Below are positions 1-12,000 of a DNA stretch of 64,000 nt, in pieces. Numbering within the stretch: position 1 is the first letter of the stretch; every line of letters begins with the position of its first letter. Under the pieces are notes generated by a model. It ran no database searches and was not told the origin of the DNA. It saw only the letters and a list, made by a program, of their open reading frames with translations. The stretch is taken from assembly GCA_949358305.1 (NCBI GenBank), contig OX442314.1:8735060-8799059 (forward strand), in the 5' to 3' direction. Source of the stretch: Strigamia acuminata (Eukaryota > Arthropoda > Chilopoda > Geophilomorpha > Linotaeniidae). The translations under genes were made by a program, and so were the position numbers.

Positions 1-403
1 AGGCGTGGACTGTAATGAATAGCACTTGGTCCCCTTTTGGATGAATAATATTTCTGCTTTAAATTAGAAGAGTTATTAATTGCAGTGATTTGAAAAATCA
101 CATTACTTTGTCTCGTATCATTCAGTTGTCAGATTTCTATCCTGAGCTTAAGTATTAGATCAAATAGCACGTGTGACGCATTAATCACATGACTAATTAA
201 AATGAAGCGCATTTAAACTGGGAACACCACAGCTCTCGTTTAAGCTTAATACCATGGAAACAAAAGCAGCATTGCAAACATAGCACTGGGTACCTGGGCC
301 CTAAAACTACCCCCGTAAATGTGCGCCCCCTGCAGTCTTTTTGGCAAAATTGGACAGATGTGAATAAAAAAAATTTTTTTTTTAAAAAAATTGCAATTTT
401 GGA

Positions 404-870
404 TGAAAAATTGATGTTTTTGCGTGAAAATTAATTTTTTGCATAAAAATTGATGTTTTTGCGTGAAAATTGATATTTTTGCGTGAAAATTGATGTTTTT
501 GCGTGAAAATTGATGTTTTTGCGTGAAAATTGATGTTTTTGCGTGAAAATTGATGTTTTTGCGTGAAAATTGATGTTTTTGCGTGAAAATTGATGTTTTT
601 GCGTGAAAATTGATGTTTTTGCGTGAAAATTGATGTTTTCGCGTGAAAATTGATGTTTTTGCGTGAAAATTGATGTTTTGCGTACAAAATTGATGTTTTG
701 CGTACAAAATTAATGTTTTTGCATACAAAATTAAACTTTTTGGGTGAAAAACTAATATTTTTTGGTGAAAAACTAATATTTTTGGGTGAAAAACTAATAT
801 TTTTGGGTAAAAATTCACCTGTCTGGTGAAAAATGACCTTTTTTGAATGAAAATTTACCGTTTTAGATGA
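404..870. repeat. 20-bp AT-rich minisatellite
   Basis: Tandem copies of a 20-bp unit, GCGTGAAAATTGATGTTTTT, run from about 440 to 690. They pass into a related 20-bp subfamily (GGGTGAAAAACTAATATTTT) at about 735-810 and degenerate copies beyond. Long open frames on the minus strand are a by-product of the repeat and are not called as genes. The GCGTGAAAATTGA core recurs at 52680-52900 inside a MTIF2 intron. Confidence 0.9.
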
Positions 871-2009
871 AAATTGCCCTCTTTGAAACAAATGGGACAT
901 ATTTTGGTATAAAATCAACCAAAAACAGACGGAAAGAGAGGCAAAAGGCCATTTACAGAGGTTTGAAAATATGAAATCTTTTAACCTTTTCCTTAGTCAC
1001 ATTAAGTTTGTTGACAACGAAAAACTTTTATCGAAAATCGATTAATAATGCCAAAACACACCTTTCCAAACAATATCAACTCTGAAGGTCAATGCTTCCA
1101 TTTTTCATTTTTTTCCCAAATATACTTTTTTATAAAAAAAAAATTTCATTTCAACTAACAAACTTGAGTTAATTAAACCACACAGCGAACTCTCGTTAGA
1201 GCGAAAACGTGCTATGACGTGATCGGTTTGTCCGGGCAGCGAGTGACGTCACAATTGCAAGATGGAAGCGCAATAAATCAAATTGTTATTTTTTTTTCTC
1301 TACTCGAATTTGTTGACGTCATTGCAAGGTTTATGTATATTTTTATAGTGTTTGTGTGCACATGTTTAAACCGGATGAACATTAATGAATGCTAGCACAT
1401 TTTGATAATTATGTTGTAGTTTGAAGGATGTTGAGAATGCAGAATGGATTAATTACACGAAACGAGGTGGTTCAAGACACTTTTAAATTAAATTAAAGTG
1501 CTAAATCATGTTAGTGATGGTAGTTAATTTCAGATTCGGCCGTATAATTTGAGTTGCTAAACTGGTAAATCGATTTTACTTGTTTAAAAAAATAAAAGAA
1601 AAAAAGAAATGGACACTTGAATCGACTACACTTTTTTCTAACTGCAAAAGCCGATACAAAATGGATTCATGGAAGTCTTTTTGTTCTAAGATTGTAGTGG
1701 TTTATGGTTACCAGGCTACTGATTGATTGTTTGCACACGGAAAGAAAGTGGACAGGTTGATTTCTGGAGTCTTTGCCTTGTAACATAGTGATGCTGCACT
1801 GCATTACATTTTGTTTATACTTATTTTGAGCAAACAAATAAAATTAAAATCTAATTAAAACAACTTTTTTTATCAAACAAACCATGCTCTACAACTTTGT
1901 AATTGAACATTTTCTCATATTCCAAATGGTTTAAAAGTTACACAATGGTTAACAATGGTTCATAGGTCAAGGGGCAATTTTCATGGCGTTATTGAAATCA
2001 TTACCTAAA

Positions 2010-3141
2010 GGTGGAAACACAAGGGCGCGGGTAAAATTTAAAAGCTTGCATTTACTTGAAAAAGCGGTTAAAAACTCGCCCGCTTGAACAAAGACAAGCT
2101 TGCGTTTTTATTCAAAGCTTTGTTTTGAAACGAGCTTGTACTCACTCACCCGCTCCGATCAAACTGAGTTTGATTTATCAGCTTCAAGCTTGCTGGTGTG
2201 TTTATCATGTGACCTTGACAGCCAATCAGAATCGTCAGGAATCGTCATTCTTGGAAGAGATTTTAGCGGGAACTTCTGGCTAGCTACCTAGCTAGCTTGA
2301 GTTTGCCAGTTAAGCTAGTAAGCCGAAAGTGGATGAAGTGAGCTTGTAAATGACTCCCTCTTTAAACTTGTACTAGCAAGCTTTAGGATTTTATCCGCTC
2401 TCTTGTGTTTCCACCTAACACTTCCTATTTAACTTTTTCAACAAATTTTTGAAATTCTGATTCATTCTCTGAAACATCAAAAAATGAACACTCTGTGTAT
2501 AATGCACATCACTTATGCTGTGGCACATATTGCATTTGCACTAAATCACAATCATGCTAATATGTTTTGGCAGTATCGCATTCATATTGAAAAATAATCG
2601 CCCAGGCCTCCTTGTCAAAAGAATACACTAAAGTACTGCAATGTATCCGTTAACAATATTCAAACTCCATCGATAAGAGTCTGATTAATTCTTTCAGCAA
2701 CACCATTTGGTGGTGGAGTATATTCATTGGTTTTTTCATGTAACAAAATTGTCGAAATGTCAAATAATTCCATTGTCCTTCTTAGTGCAGTTTACCCAAA
2801 TTGACAATTTTTTGGATGCCTTTTTGCATTGCATTAGAGAACATCTCATTTTAATTTGTTTTCATTTTTGAATTAAAACTACGAAGTACTTTTTATTACT
2901 GTAATCAATACTGGATGATGTGAACCCAAGTTACCTTTTAATTTTTAAATGGTTTCCCAACTTCCATTTAATTTGTAATGTTGCTTTCATTTTGGTGCTA
3001 AAATTGGCCAATCCTATCCTAACCATAATAATTTGCTTGATGTGTACATACATGTGTCCCAGCTTCGTGGTGCCAACAGGGTGGCACTTTTTCAAGTAAA
3101 TGCAAGCTTTTAAATTTTACCCGCGCCCTCATGTTTCCACC
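2010..3141. mobile_element. Nested inverted-repeat element (MITE-like)
   Basis: The left end reads GGTGGAAACACAAGGGCGCG at 2010 and continues for about 55 bp that reappear inverted at 3086-3141. A second, less perfect inverted end (revcomp GGTGGAAACACAAGAGAGCG) stops at 2415. The interval therefore holds either two related elements sharing one end or a nested insertion. No transposase was seen. The target duplication could not be fixed. Confidence 0.75.
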
Positions 3142-4922
3142 ATTAGCGGGGCATTCTCTGTCAGTACTGACAGACTTACAACTAGTTTCCTAAAAATTGT
3201 TATATGTTCCTGGATTACCCAATTACTTTAACCTCATCAAATAACTGGTGTCATCATCATAGAAGTATTCTGATATCGATTTCTTTAATTGATGATATCC
3301 AAGGAATAGTATTACGCAAGCTCGAAGAACAACCGATCATAAAATATCTTATTTAATTGACACAATCTGACTGTCAGATTATTTTTTATTAAAGCACTCT
3401 GAGCGTGCACAAACATGTCATCAATTTTTAATTAATTGCTGGTTATTATTAAGTATTTGTAAATTTGTCTGTAAAAGCGGTTATTCTGCAAGAAATTCAA
3501 ATTAAAGTTGTTTATTAGTGTCAAATTGCCTCCTGAAAGTCGATACAAACAATCCAATTTTAATGATATTTGTTTGACAGTCTCTAGAAGAACCCTGGAT
3601 TTGGTCACAACTGAGAATGACATTATCTGGGCACCACAGGAGGCGAAATGGTGCACTGGGATAACTGAGTGGGTTTACAATGCTTAATAAGATAAATAAT
3701 AGCTACAACCCTATTGAACAAAACCACAAATGGAAAAGTTAACGAAAGATCCAAGAGCATTTAAAGTTTTTATTTATGTATAAGGTGCATTTCATAAACA
3801 TAAAGCCACCCGCAAAAATTGGCTTCCCAGAAAAACGATTAAAACAATCACAAAACTGCTTGTTGCACGTGAATATTCATCAAATTTTACATCTTTTACT
3901 CATTTCAAAACAATTCTGAACACAAATAACTACTGGTCACAATTGAAAAGCAAATTATGTCATGACTTTCCAATGATCTATTGTAGTAATATCTATAAAA
4001 TTAAATGCTTAATATTTCCATTGTTTGATGTCGGTTAAAACGCAAGGCCAAGCCATGAGGCCCCTTGGATCCCAAATATTCTTCCCCACAAAGCCCTTAG
4101 GACCTAAATTTGTCTTGCAATGAAAATCAATCATTATGTTTTATCGCAGAAGCGCCTGGCGACAGGAGGCTCCAGACCCGGACCAATGAAATTACAGACA
4201 CAAACCAGGAATGACTAATGCATGCTAACCATACTGCGACTACATAACCGTTAAGAAAAAAACCCAAGAACATGCGAAAAACCAAGAAACAGCATTAGTC
4301 ACTCCAGGCCTGTAGCCAGGCATTACTTTTTATCGCCATCAGTTAAATGCGATTTTTTACAGTAGAGAACCTAGGCCATAGGCAGATGTTAAAACTGCCA
4401 CAGTTTAGTCTTCTTAATGTTAGGTTACCGGTATGCCAAATTTCAGTTAAAAATTTGTTATTTTGAGTCATTTTGCCATGTTTACATTTGCAAATCACAC
4501 AACCGCATCAATTAAAGGAAATCCTGAACAGGTTCCCAAGAGTCACTTTCCATCTAATTAATTTGACCCAGAGAGAAAAATTTAATAGCACATTGTAAAC
4601 AAATTTTTGCAAATTCTGTTTATTTGATTTTCGGTTGCCAAGGTAGATGTAGAGCTGCAAGAAAACATGCACAAGATGAAACTAGCTTTAGTACCGAATA
4701 GGACAAAGCTCGCAAAGAATTGCCGTTGCCTTCAGTTCACACCCGGTATCTCAATGCCAAATTCATACTGCGGAAATGATTCCCTAATTCCTGTCGTTAT
4801 TTGGCAGGATTAAGTCTAATATTAGATTTAATAATAATGCTATAATAAAGTAAATAAACAACAACGTCATGTTCGAGTCATTGGCCATAGGTAGAGCCAC
4901 AATCACAAGACAGAATTGCTCT

Positions 4923-5120
4923 AGTCTGTTTCAGTGTAAGAATGGCACTCCTCCTATTGGCTAATGGGATATACAGCATTCCCATTGGCTGGAGGCCACA
5001 TAACAATTGTATAACCTACTGTAGTATAACTGTTCTATTGCTGTGTGGCGTACAGCCAATGGAAATGCTTTATATCCATTAGCCAATAGAAGGAGTGCCA
5101 TTCTCACACTAAAACAGACT
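4923..5120. mobile_element. MITE, 198 bp, long terminal inverted repeats
   Basis: AGTCTGTTTCAGTGTAAGAA at the left end and its near-perfect reverse complement at the right end extend inward for about 65 bp (CTCCTCCTATTGGCTAATGG and beyond). Only about 60 bp separate the arms. There is no coding capacity. It is a non-autonomous DNA element; superfamily not assigned. Confidence 0.85.
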
Positions 5121-5359
5121 TTACTTTCTACCAATTGACCATTGGGTTCAAGGTCAATCCATTTTCTAACTTCTAAGTTACAAGAGATAAGAATAAAGTT
5201 CCAATTACAAAGTTGTAGAGCATTATTTCTTTAATACAACGACATTATCAAAGCAATATGTTGTAGAAGAAAGTTTTTCGAAAAGCGAAAAATCCATGTC
5301 TACATTTTATTGCCAAAGATAATCTTCGCTATAAAAAATGATGATTACTAGCCTTGTGT

Positions 5360-5550
5360 GTGGTAGCGGTATACCTTAGCGCAGTATTGCGATATTTGCG
5401 ATATTGCGGTATTGCAATATTGATGGGGTATTTGCGGTATTGCCTTATTGATGGGGTATTTGCGGTATTGTGGTATACCGCATTCACTGCAGTATTTGGT
5501 GAATACCGTACCGCACTCGCGCAAAAAAATTACCGCACAAGCCTAATGAT
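5360..5550 (+). repeat. Dispersed repeat, copy 1 (shared with 10383-10465)
   Basis: A stretch rich in GCGGTATTG/TATTGCGG motifs ends in a segment (about 5470-5545) that recurs almost unchanged near 10383-10465: both read TACCGCATTCA, then TATTTGGTGAATACC, then TACCGCACTCGCGC. Probably the end of a dispersed element. Confidence 0.6.
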
Positions 5551-8099
5551 GACTCCTTTTTAAATCAAAATTCACAAATGTTGTCTGTACTTAGTCTACA
5601 AAGTCTTTCCTTTTTTGCTTTTTCTCATTTTTACTTGGTCTTGTTCCAGCTTCCCACAACACTATTACATGGGAGTCAATGGGTTTAGCTTGAGGATCAA
5701 TGGAACTCTTAACTCTTAACTTTATTTCCTCCTAGAAGTGATAGTAAATAGTGACCCAGTGACCTTTCAGAGTTTTTCTTTTGTCATCTTTAAAGGGTTT
5801 CAGTACTTTAAATTCCATAATACTGCTTCTGCATTATTGATCAAAATATAATTTACTTTGCATAACATTTATTAAATTCAACCAAACATGTTTACTAAAT
5901 GAGGATTAGTAACTTAATTCCACCTTCCCCGGAAAAAACATACGTTTGAAATTATCCTTTATCAAGTCAAGTCATAGTCCACAGAAATTAAACTGCAAAA
6001 TACGTTTCCCCAAATGGTTCAAAAATACAGGGTGTCCCAAATGAACGAAGCCAGTCAAATAACGAAAAGACCATTTGAGTGAGATGAATGAAACGAATGT
6101 AGTACTAGTAAACTAAGTGAGGGCATTTCAAAAAATGTAAAAAAATTTGACCTCTGACCTTTTCTTCAAGGTCATTCCAACTCTAACTTTTAAACTAAGA
6201 CTGGTAGAGCAAAATTCTCAATTGAAAAAAGAAAGAGCACCTTCTGTTTAGTAGAAAACTGCTCATCAAATTTACTCCGACGCAATAACAGATAAAATTA
6301 TGAAAAAAATAAATTAAGTATTAAATATATTACCTATAAATTAAATAATGCATTTCACAATACAATTGAAAAAGTGCACAATTCGTAGGTTAAATGAAAG
6401 AAAATGAATTCGTATGCAGTTTTTGGGCACTATATTTTGACCATTTTTATAAACCAAAATTTTGAATGCATCTATTATTTTTTGAAAAAGCAATAAAAAA
6501 AATTGTCCATGCATGATTGTTCAAGGATGATTCATAGGCACACTTGCACCACACTGTTACTGCCAGAAAGAATAGTTAAAGCAAACATGATTTATTTTTT
6601 ATAATTAATCTTATTTATCCTGCCACTCACTAATCTACAACATTTGTAAGTAATGTTAAAAGAAAAACAAAATAACATGTTTATCCGCTTTCGGCGTTTC
6701 TTTTTTTTTCCCTACTTTTTTCCTAGAAACATGTTGCTTTTTTTGAATATCCTTTAAATTCCTTTTGACAATAAGTAGCAGTAGAAAACATGCTAAAACT
6801 CAAACATTGATTTTTTTTTAAAAATGGATTTAAAAGTAAACTAAATTAAACCCTAATGCACTTGATGGTTAATATTTATTCCATAAAACTGGAAGGCGTT
6901 TTCTGACTTTCTGTCCAATTAAAAATTTAAGCATGGTAAGATAACTATTGCATTAGGTAACACTTTGGTCCACAGATTATCTCTACAAGGAATGAATTAT
7001 GCAGAAATTCATTCTTCTGGTTCAGATAATACAAAACTTGAGTTTGGACTAGAATGTTCCAGTTATTATTTTTTTTGCTAATGCGCAATAGCAAATTGCC
7101 ACTTCCTGTTTTCAGATTTCAGTTCATTTTTTACCTCAGTCAGTTTTAAAACTGTTTTATTTATTTTGTGATGATTATGATGGTGTATATGGAGATAAAT
7201 GTCAATATTTGCCACCAGATTGCGCTTTTGTGCATAATGGCGGTAGATTTGACTAAAACCCTAAAAAAATGGACTAAATACATAAAATGAATGTTTTATG
7301 TTATTTTATCAGCAGAAATATTGTTTAATGCATAGTAACAAATGTTTACATGTGATATTAAAACATCTTGGCCAAAAATACTAAATTCCTTTGAAAATTG
7401 TCACTGTTGTTGTCATATTTTTATTAAATCTTTCAACTTTAACATTAAAAAAATGTTTTTTTTTTCTAATCACAATCTTATTTACAAAAATTTTTTTTAA
7501 CTTACACATCTTAACATCTAAGCTATTCCCTTAATCAACCTCCGCTATCAAACTTAATATCTTAAGATTGCTAAATCCCTAAACCTGAGACACCAAAATC
7601 AAATATTAATTAAAATATAACTATATAACAAGATATATATTTCCATTTTTCTCTACACGTAATTAAATTAACTTTAAAAAATCTAAAAACTAATTAAATC
7701 AAACCATGCCCACATATAACCCTAACCATAGGATCATATGTAAACAACACTTTGGAGATTTGTTCTAACTTTTAAAAAAAAGTAGAATACAAAAGAGAAA
7801 AAAATCTTGTTAGTAACATTTAAAGGTCGTTGCAATTTCAACTTTGCTTTTGGCATTCCAAACTAGAGGAAGATGGAGATAGAAAATTGCTTGTGGGAAG
7901 AGACCGAACAGGATGAAACTATAGAAAAGTACAGAGGGGATGTGTGGGTTTGGAATGAAAAGTCAACCAAATGAATAAAAAGGTTTTTCTCATCAAATTC
8001 TATTCACACCAGCATCTATTGAAAATAGTCAACTTCCAGTTAAAGCATTCTTGAGTAGTTATACAGAATTCAAAGGTAAATATAATATTACATTTCTTT

Positions 8100-8350
8100 A
8101 TGGAATTGACCAAAGAGCAAAAAGGTCACCAAAAGATGACCAAAATGTGACCAAAAAGCCAAAAAGTGACCAAAATGTGTTCCAAAATGTGGCCCAAAAG
8201 CCATAAAGTGATCACAAAGCCAAAAAATGACCAAAAATATGACCAAAAAGCCAAAAAATGACCAAAAATGTGACCAAAATGTGACCAAAAAGCCAAAAAG
8301 TGACCAATATATGACTGAAAAGCCAAAAAGTGACCGATATGATCAAAAAG
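8100..8350. repeat. Short tandem array, CCAAAAAGCCAAAAAGTGA unit
   Basis: Imperfect tandem copies built from CCAAAAAG and TGACCAAAATGTGA modules. They create hydrophobic-looking open frames on the minus strand, which are rejected as genes. No flanking inverted repeat was seen. Confidence 0.85.
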
Positions 8351-9033
8351 CCGTTATCTTCGGTTTTAACAAATTTTCAGTTTTTTAAATTTTATTTTAT
8401 TTAAATTTATTAATTTTAGAGTATTGATTGAACTTGTCATTGCAGCAGCATAATTAGACCAATACCATAAATAAATAACTAATCATCAGATTTAAAACCA
8501 AAATCTGATTTACCCCCCCCCCCACCCCTCCCCTGCATATAGATGTCAATAAACCATCTCTTTTGTGTATCTTGTTTGCTAATTAGTTTTCTTAATTGGC
8601 CAAGTGAAATAAATAATTAATTGATTTGGTTATTTAATATAGCAACAGAACAGAGGGAATTGTAATTACATCTCTTAAATTATGGCTCAAACCAGCACAT
8701 ATTTCATTTTTATTTGGCTTCATCACTTGATTTCCATATGTTTAATAAATTTTTCCTCCAGATATTTGAAACCATCAATTACTTTCTAAATTGCTGCCCC
8801 TTTTTCCTCTTTTTGCTGCATTTCATTTTCATTGTTCCATTTGCTACTGAAGAGACATCTCTAATTGTTTATGCTGTGCTACTTCTAATTATTGCAAAAA
8901 ATAACCTTTTTATTGTTGAATGACGTCATGTTTTAAGCCACTTGGGAGAGGGGCTCTTGTAATGACATCAACTCTAATTCCATTATAATTAAGAAGAATT
9001 TTTTATTGATTTCTTTTTGCAGAGCATAATTCC

Positions 9034-12000
9034 ATGACTCCAGAAAGCCTGGATGTTGTCGACAAGTTCAATAGCAAATATAACAACAACGGGATATTAT
9101 TCGAAGACGATAAACCGGTGGTACCAGGAATTGCTGTTCGTTCAGCTGCTGTTGAAACCCTCATCGAATTCTGTGTCAATTGTTTTGGTAAGTTATTTTG
9201 CTTGTAGCTTATAAAAATGAAAGATATACTCTTGTTGAACTCAAAAAGGCCCCCAAATTACATTGGTCGAGCCTCATCACTACAATCTCCAGACTGTATA
9301 CTACCACTAGAAGAAGTAGTTTTGATTTTGATTTATTTTTGTGATTGTTATGACCATTTAAGTTAATATAATTTTAGATTTTTCTTATTAAAAAATGTTA
9401 TTTCCATTTATGAAATATAGTTTTATGCCCATATCAATGTAAAACTCGTATTTGTTCTGTTTATTGGTTGCTTTGTCTGGAAAGCACATAATTTTGAAAT
9501 TTTGGCCGTTACCTAGGCAATCGATTACAATGTCTGTACATTGCAATGCAATTCTGGTGTTTGGGTCTATTTTTTTGGATCACTACACCAGTAAAATGGC
9601 TCGACCAATGGGATTTGGGGGCCTTTTTGAGTTCAAGAGTATAGTAAGTATTCGCAGCTTGCGCTGATACTCTCTGCTTGCATACATATGCAGACGTTGA
9701 CGGAAAGTTGCAGGAGGGATATGAGTAGTATGACACTCAGGGCCACCTTAACAATTAGGCTACCAGAGCTAAAGGGCACTAGGCACCTCCTAGTAAGTGT
9801 CTGCATAAGTGTGCAACATTGACTCATATAAAACAGGTTTCATTTATTATTACCCCCTAATTACCCAGAAATTCCCATTAATTAAATACTAAATTTCCCA
9901 CTTACTGAATTCCCCACTTAATAAATTTTTTTCGCCACTAATTTAACTTAACCCAAATTAATTAGTTTTTCCACTAAAATTAAATTTGGTTTCTACTAAA
10001 AAAAGAATTCCGTAATACCTGATTTTACCACCATGTATACCACTACTTTACTGGGATGAGGAGACTTGTTCTTGCCCGATCTTTTTTAAAGCATACACTT
10101 GCAAACATATCGTGGGTATTGCAATTACAGAAAAATATCTCAGTGTTCCAAGTGAAGCAAGGAACGTGCCTTTGGGCCAGAAACGCAAATGGGGAAGGCC
10201 GTCGAAAGCCAAGAAGGCATTCCTTGCACATTAGTGAAAAAGGTATATGCAACGAATTTTTTTAGTGGTACAATCAGTACGGTTGAAGTTCGTCTGTCAT
10301 ACCATTGGGGGATCACCTTCTGATGGGGAGTCACAGGGAGGTGTTAGGGCAGTTCAGGTTAGCAAGAAAATTAGTTTCAAGCTGTTGCAGTATACCGCAT
10401 TCATTACGGTATTTGGTGAATACCATACCGCACTCGCGCGAAAAAGTTACTGCACAAGCCTAGCCCCAATGAGCACTGCCTCATAAACTATTGCCGGAAG
10501 ATGAGTCTGCTTCGTGGTAAAAATACCCAAATGTAATTGCTTGCCTTCAGCTTTAGTAACAACTTTTCTCTCCCACACCACTACTGCCTACATGAAATAC
10601 GTAGTCGGATAGCACTAAAACGTTATTTTTATTGGACATTTATCCGCCCAAATGTAAATGTATGTTTGAGAAGTCAAGTTGAAAGAATTCAAATAAGAGG
10701 ATTAAGATTAAGTGGAATTGAAATCACTTCTTTGACTTATAGAAGTTACGTATCTCTTCTGCACCTGCTATTGGCTATTGTATCTTTAAAATTAGCAGCG
10801 AACTACACTCAAACTAAATGGTGCTTTGACCAATGGAGCTGAAAATTGTCCCTAAACACATAATGCCATATACCAGGGATTTCTAAACTTTTTAGCATCG
10901 CGACCCATTTTTAAGCAAGGCGCTCTTCCGCGCCCCACTTCATCTACCGGTGCATTAAATTTTTCAAAAATGAACTACTAAAAAGAAAAAAAGAAATATA
11001 AAAAAGAAATTTTACATAAGATTTTACATAAGTTTGCCTCAGACGGTTCAGTTTAGTCTAAATTACTGAAACACCAAGTAATGAGGTTTGGACACCGGCA
11101 GAGTCCACAACAACAGACTGCGAGAACTGTTGGAAGTATACATTAATCATTCGGCCAATTACTGCTATCTAAACTGGGAGTTTGTGAAATATAAATAAAG
11201 TAACAAATTGGTGGGAACTCTTGTTGCTAAGCGACAGGAACCCGCATGCATGGGATAAACTTCCGCTTTCACAGCGGGCAAAATGATGGATCGAAGGAAG
11301 AGAGGAGTCAAAACGAAGAGAGAAAAAATGTTGGTGCCAGATCCGCCAATCAATACATTGGTGAAAGGAAGATTTTTTTCTCCCCTTCCTGCACGAATGA
11401 CCTTAGGGATTGAAAAGCTGTCAATGTCAGACTCGTGGCGGATATTGAATGCTTGGGATCGCACTTGTCACAATATAAGATTGACATTACCATTCTTGCT
11501 TTCGATAGACAATATATGTATTGAAGATTGCTCCACTGGAATGGATCAATTTTTCCTTTATTTCTTTTATTTATTATTTTATGCCAAAGCAATTGAAATA
11601 TTCCTAGTCAAAACAAACATCTACAAATGACAAGTTAATGGATTTTTGCATGGAGGTCACTTCATTTCGTCGCCATTTATTTCGTCGCCCTCGCAATTTT
11701 TTTTTTGAAATTTTTTTTTGAAGAAATTTTTTCATTTCGTCGCCGTTATTTCATCAACATTTCATTTCGTCGCCATATAATTTCGTCGCTGTGTTGTTAG
11801 ATGCTCAAATCTGGAGGCTGATGAAATAACATGAGGACGCCATTACAGTGTAGAAAACAACAACTAGTGCCCCCTTTTAATGGTACACATAAGTATAATA
11901 CAAGAACGCCATCTGGCGTGATAAATACACAACATATCACACATCCCCCTCCCAGTTACAAAGTTATAATTGGAACGAAACAAACGAAAAGACTTCTTAG

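Larger units (their letters stand above)
1..9022. other. Non-coding 5' region of RasGRP or intergenic DNA
   Basis: No exon with family similarity was recognised here on either strand. Open frames in this stretch are short and come from low-complexity or repeat DNA. The region is AT-rich and holds a 20-bp minisatellite (404-870), inverted-repeat elements (2010-3141, 4923-5120) and an 18-20 bp array (8100-8350). The first coding exon of RasGRP opens at a splice acceptor (AG at 9021-9022), so at least one 5' untranslated exon should lie upstream. It could not be located. Confidence 0.6.

Noticed and set aside
404-870. Regular 20-bp repeats resembling a CRISPR array
   Set aside because: The units are contiguous with no unique spacers, and the genome is clearly an animal's.
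246-918. Two long overlapping minus-strand open frames rich in Phe, His, Lys and Asn
   Set aside because: Both are translations of the 20-bp minisatellite; different frames give the same kind of repeat peptide, and no signals support a gene.
2056-2291. Two overlapping plus-strand frames of 63-75 codons
   Set aside because: They fall inside an inverted-repeat element and overlap each other in different frames; no domain seen.
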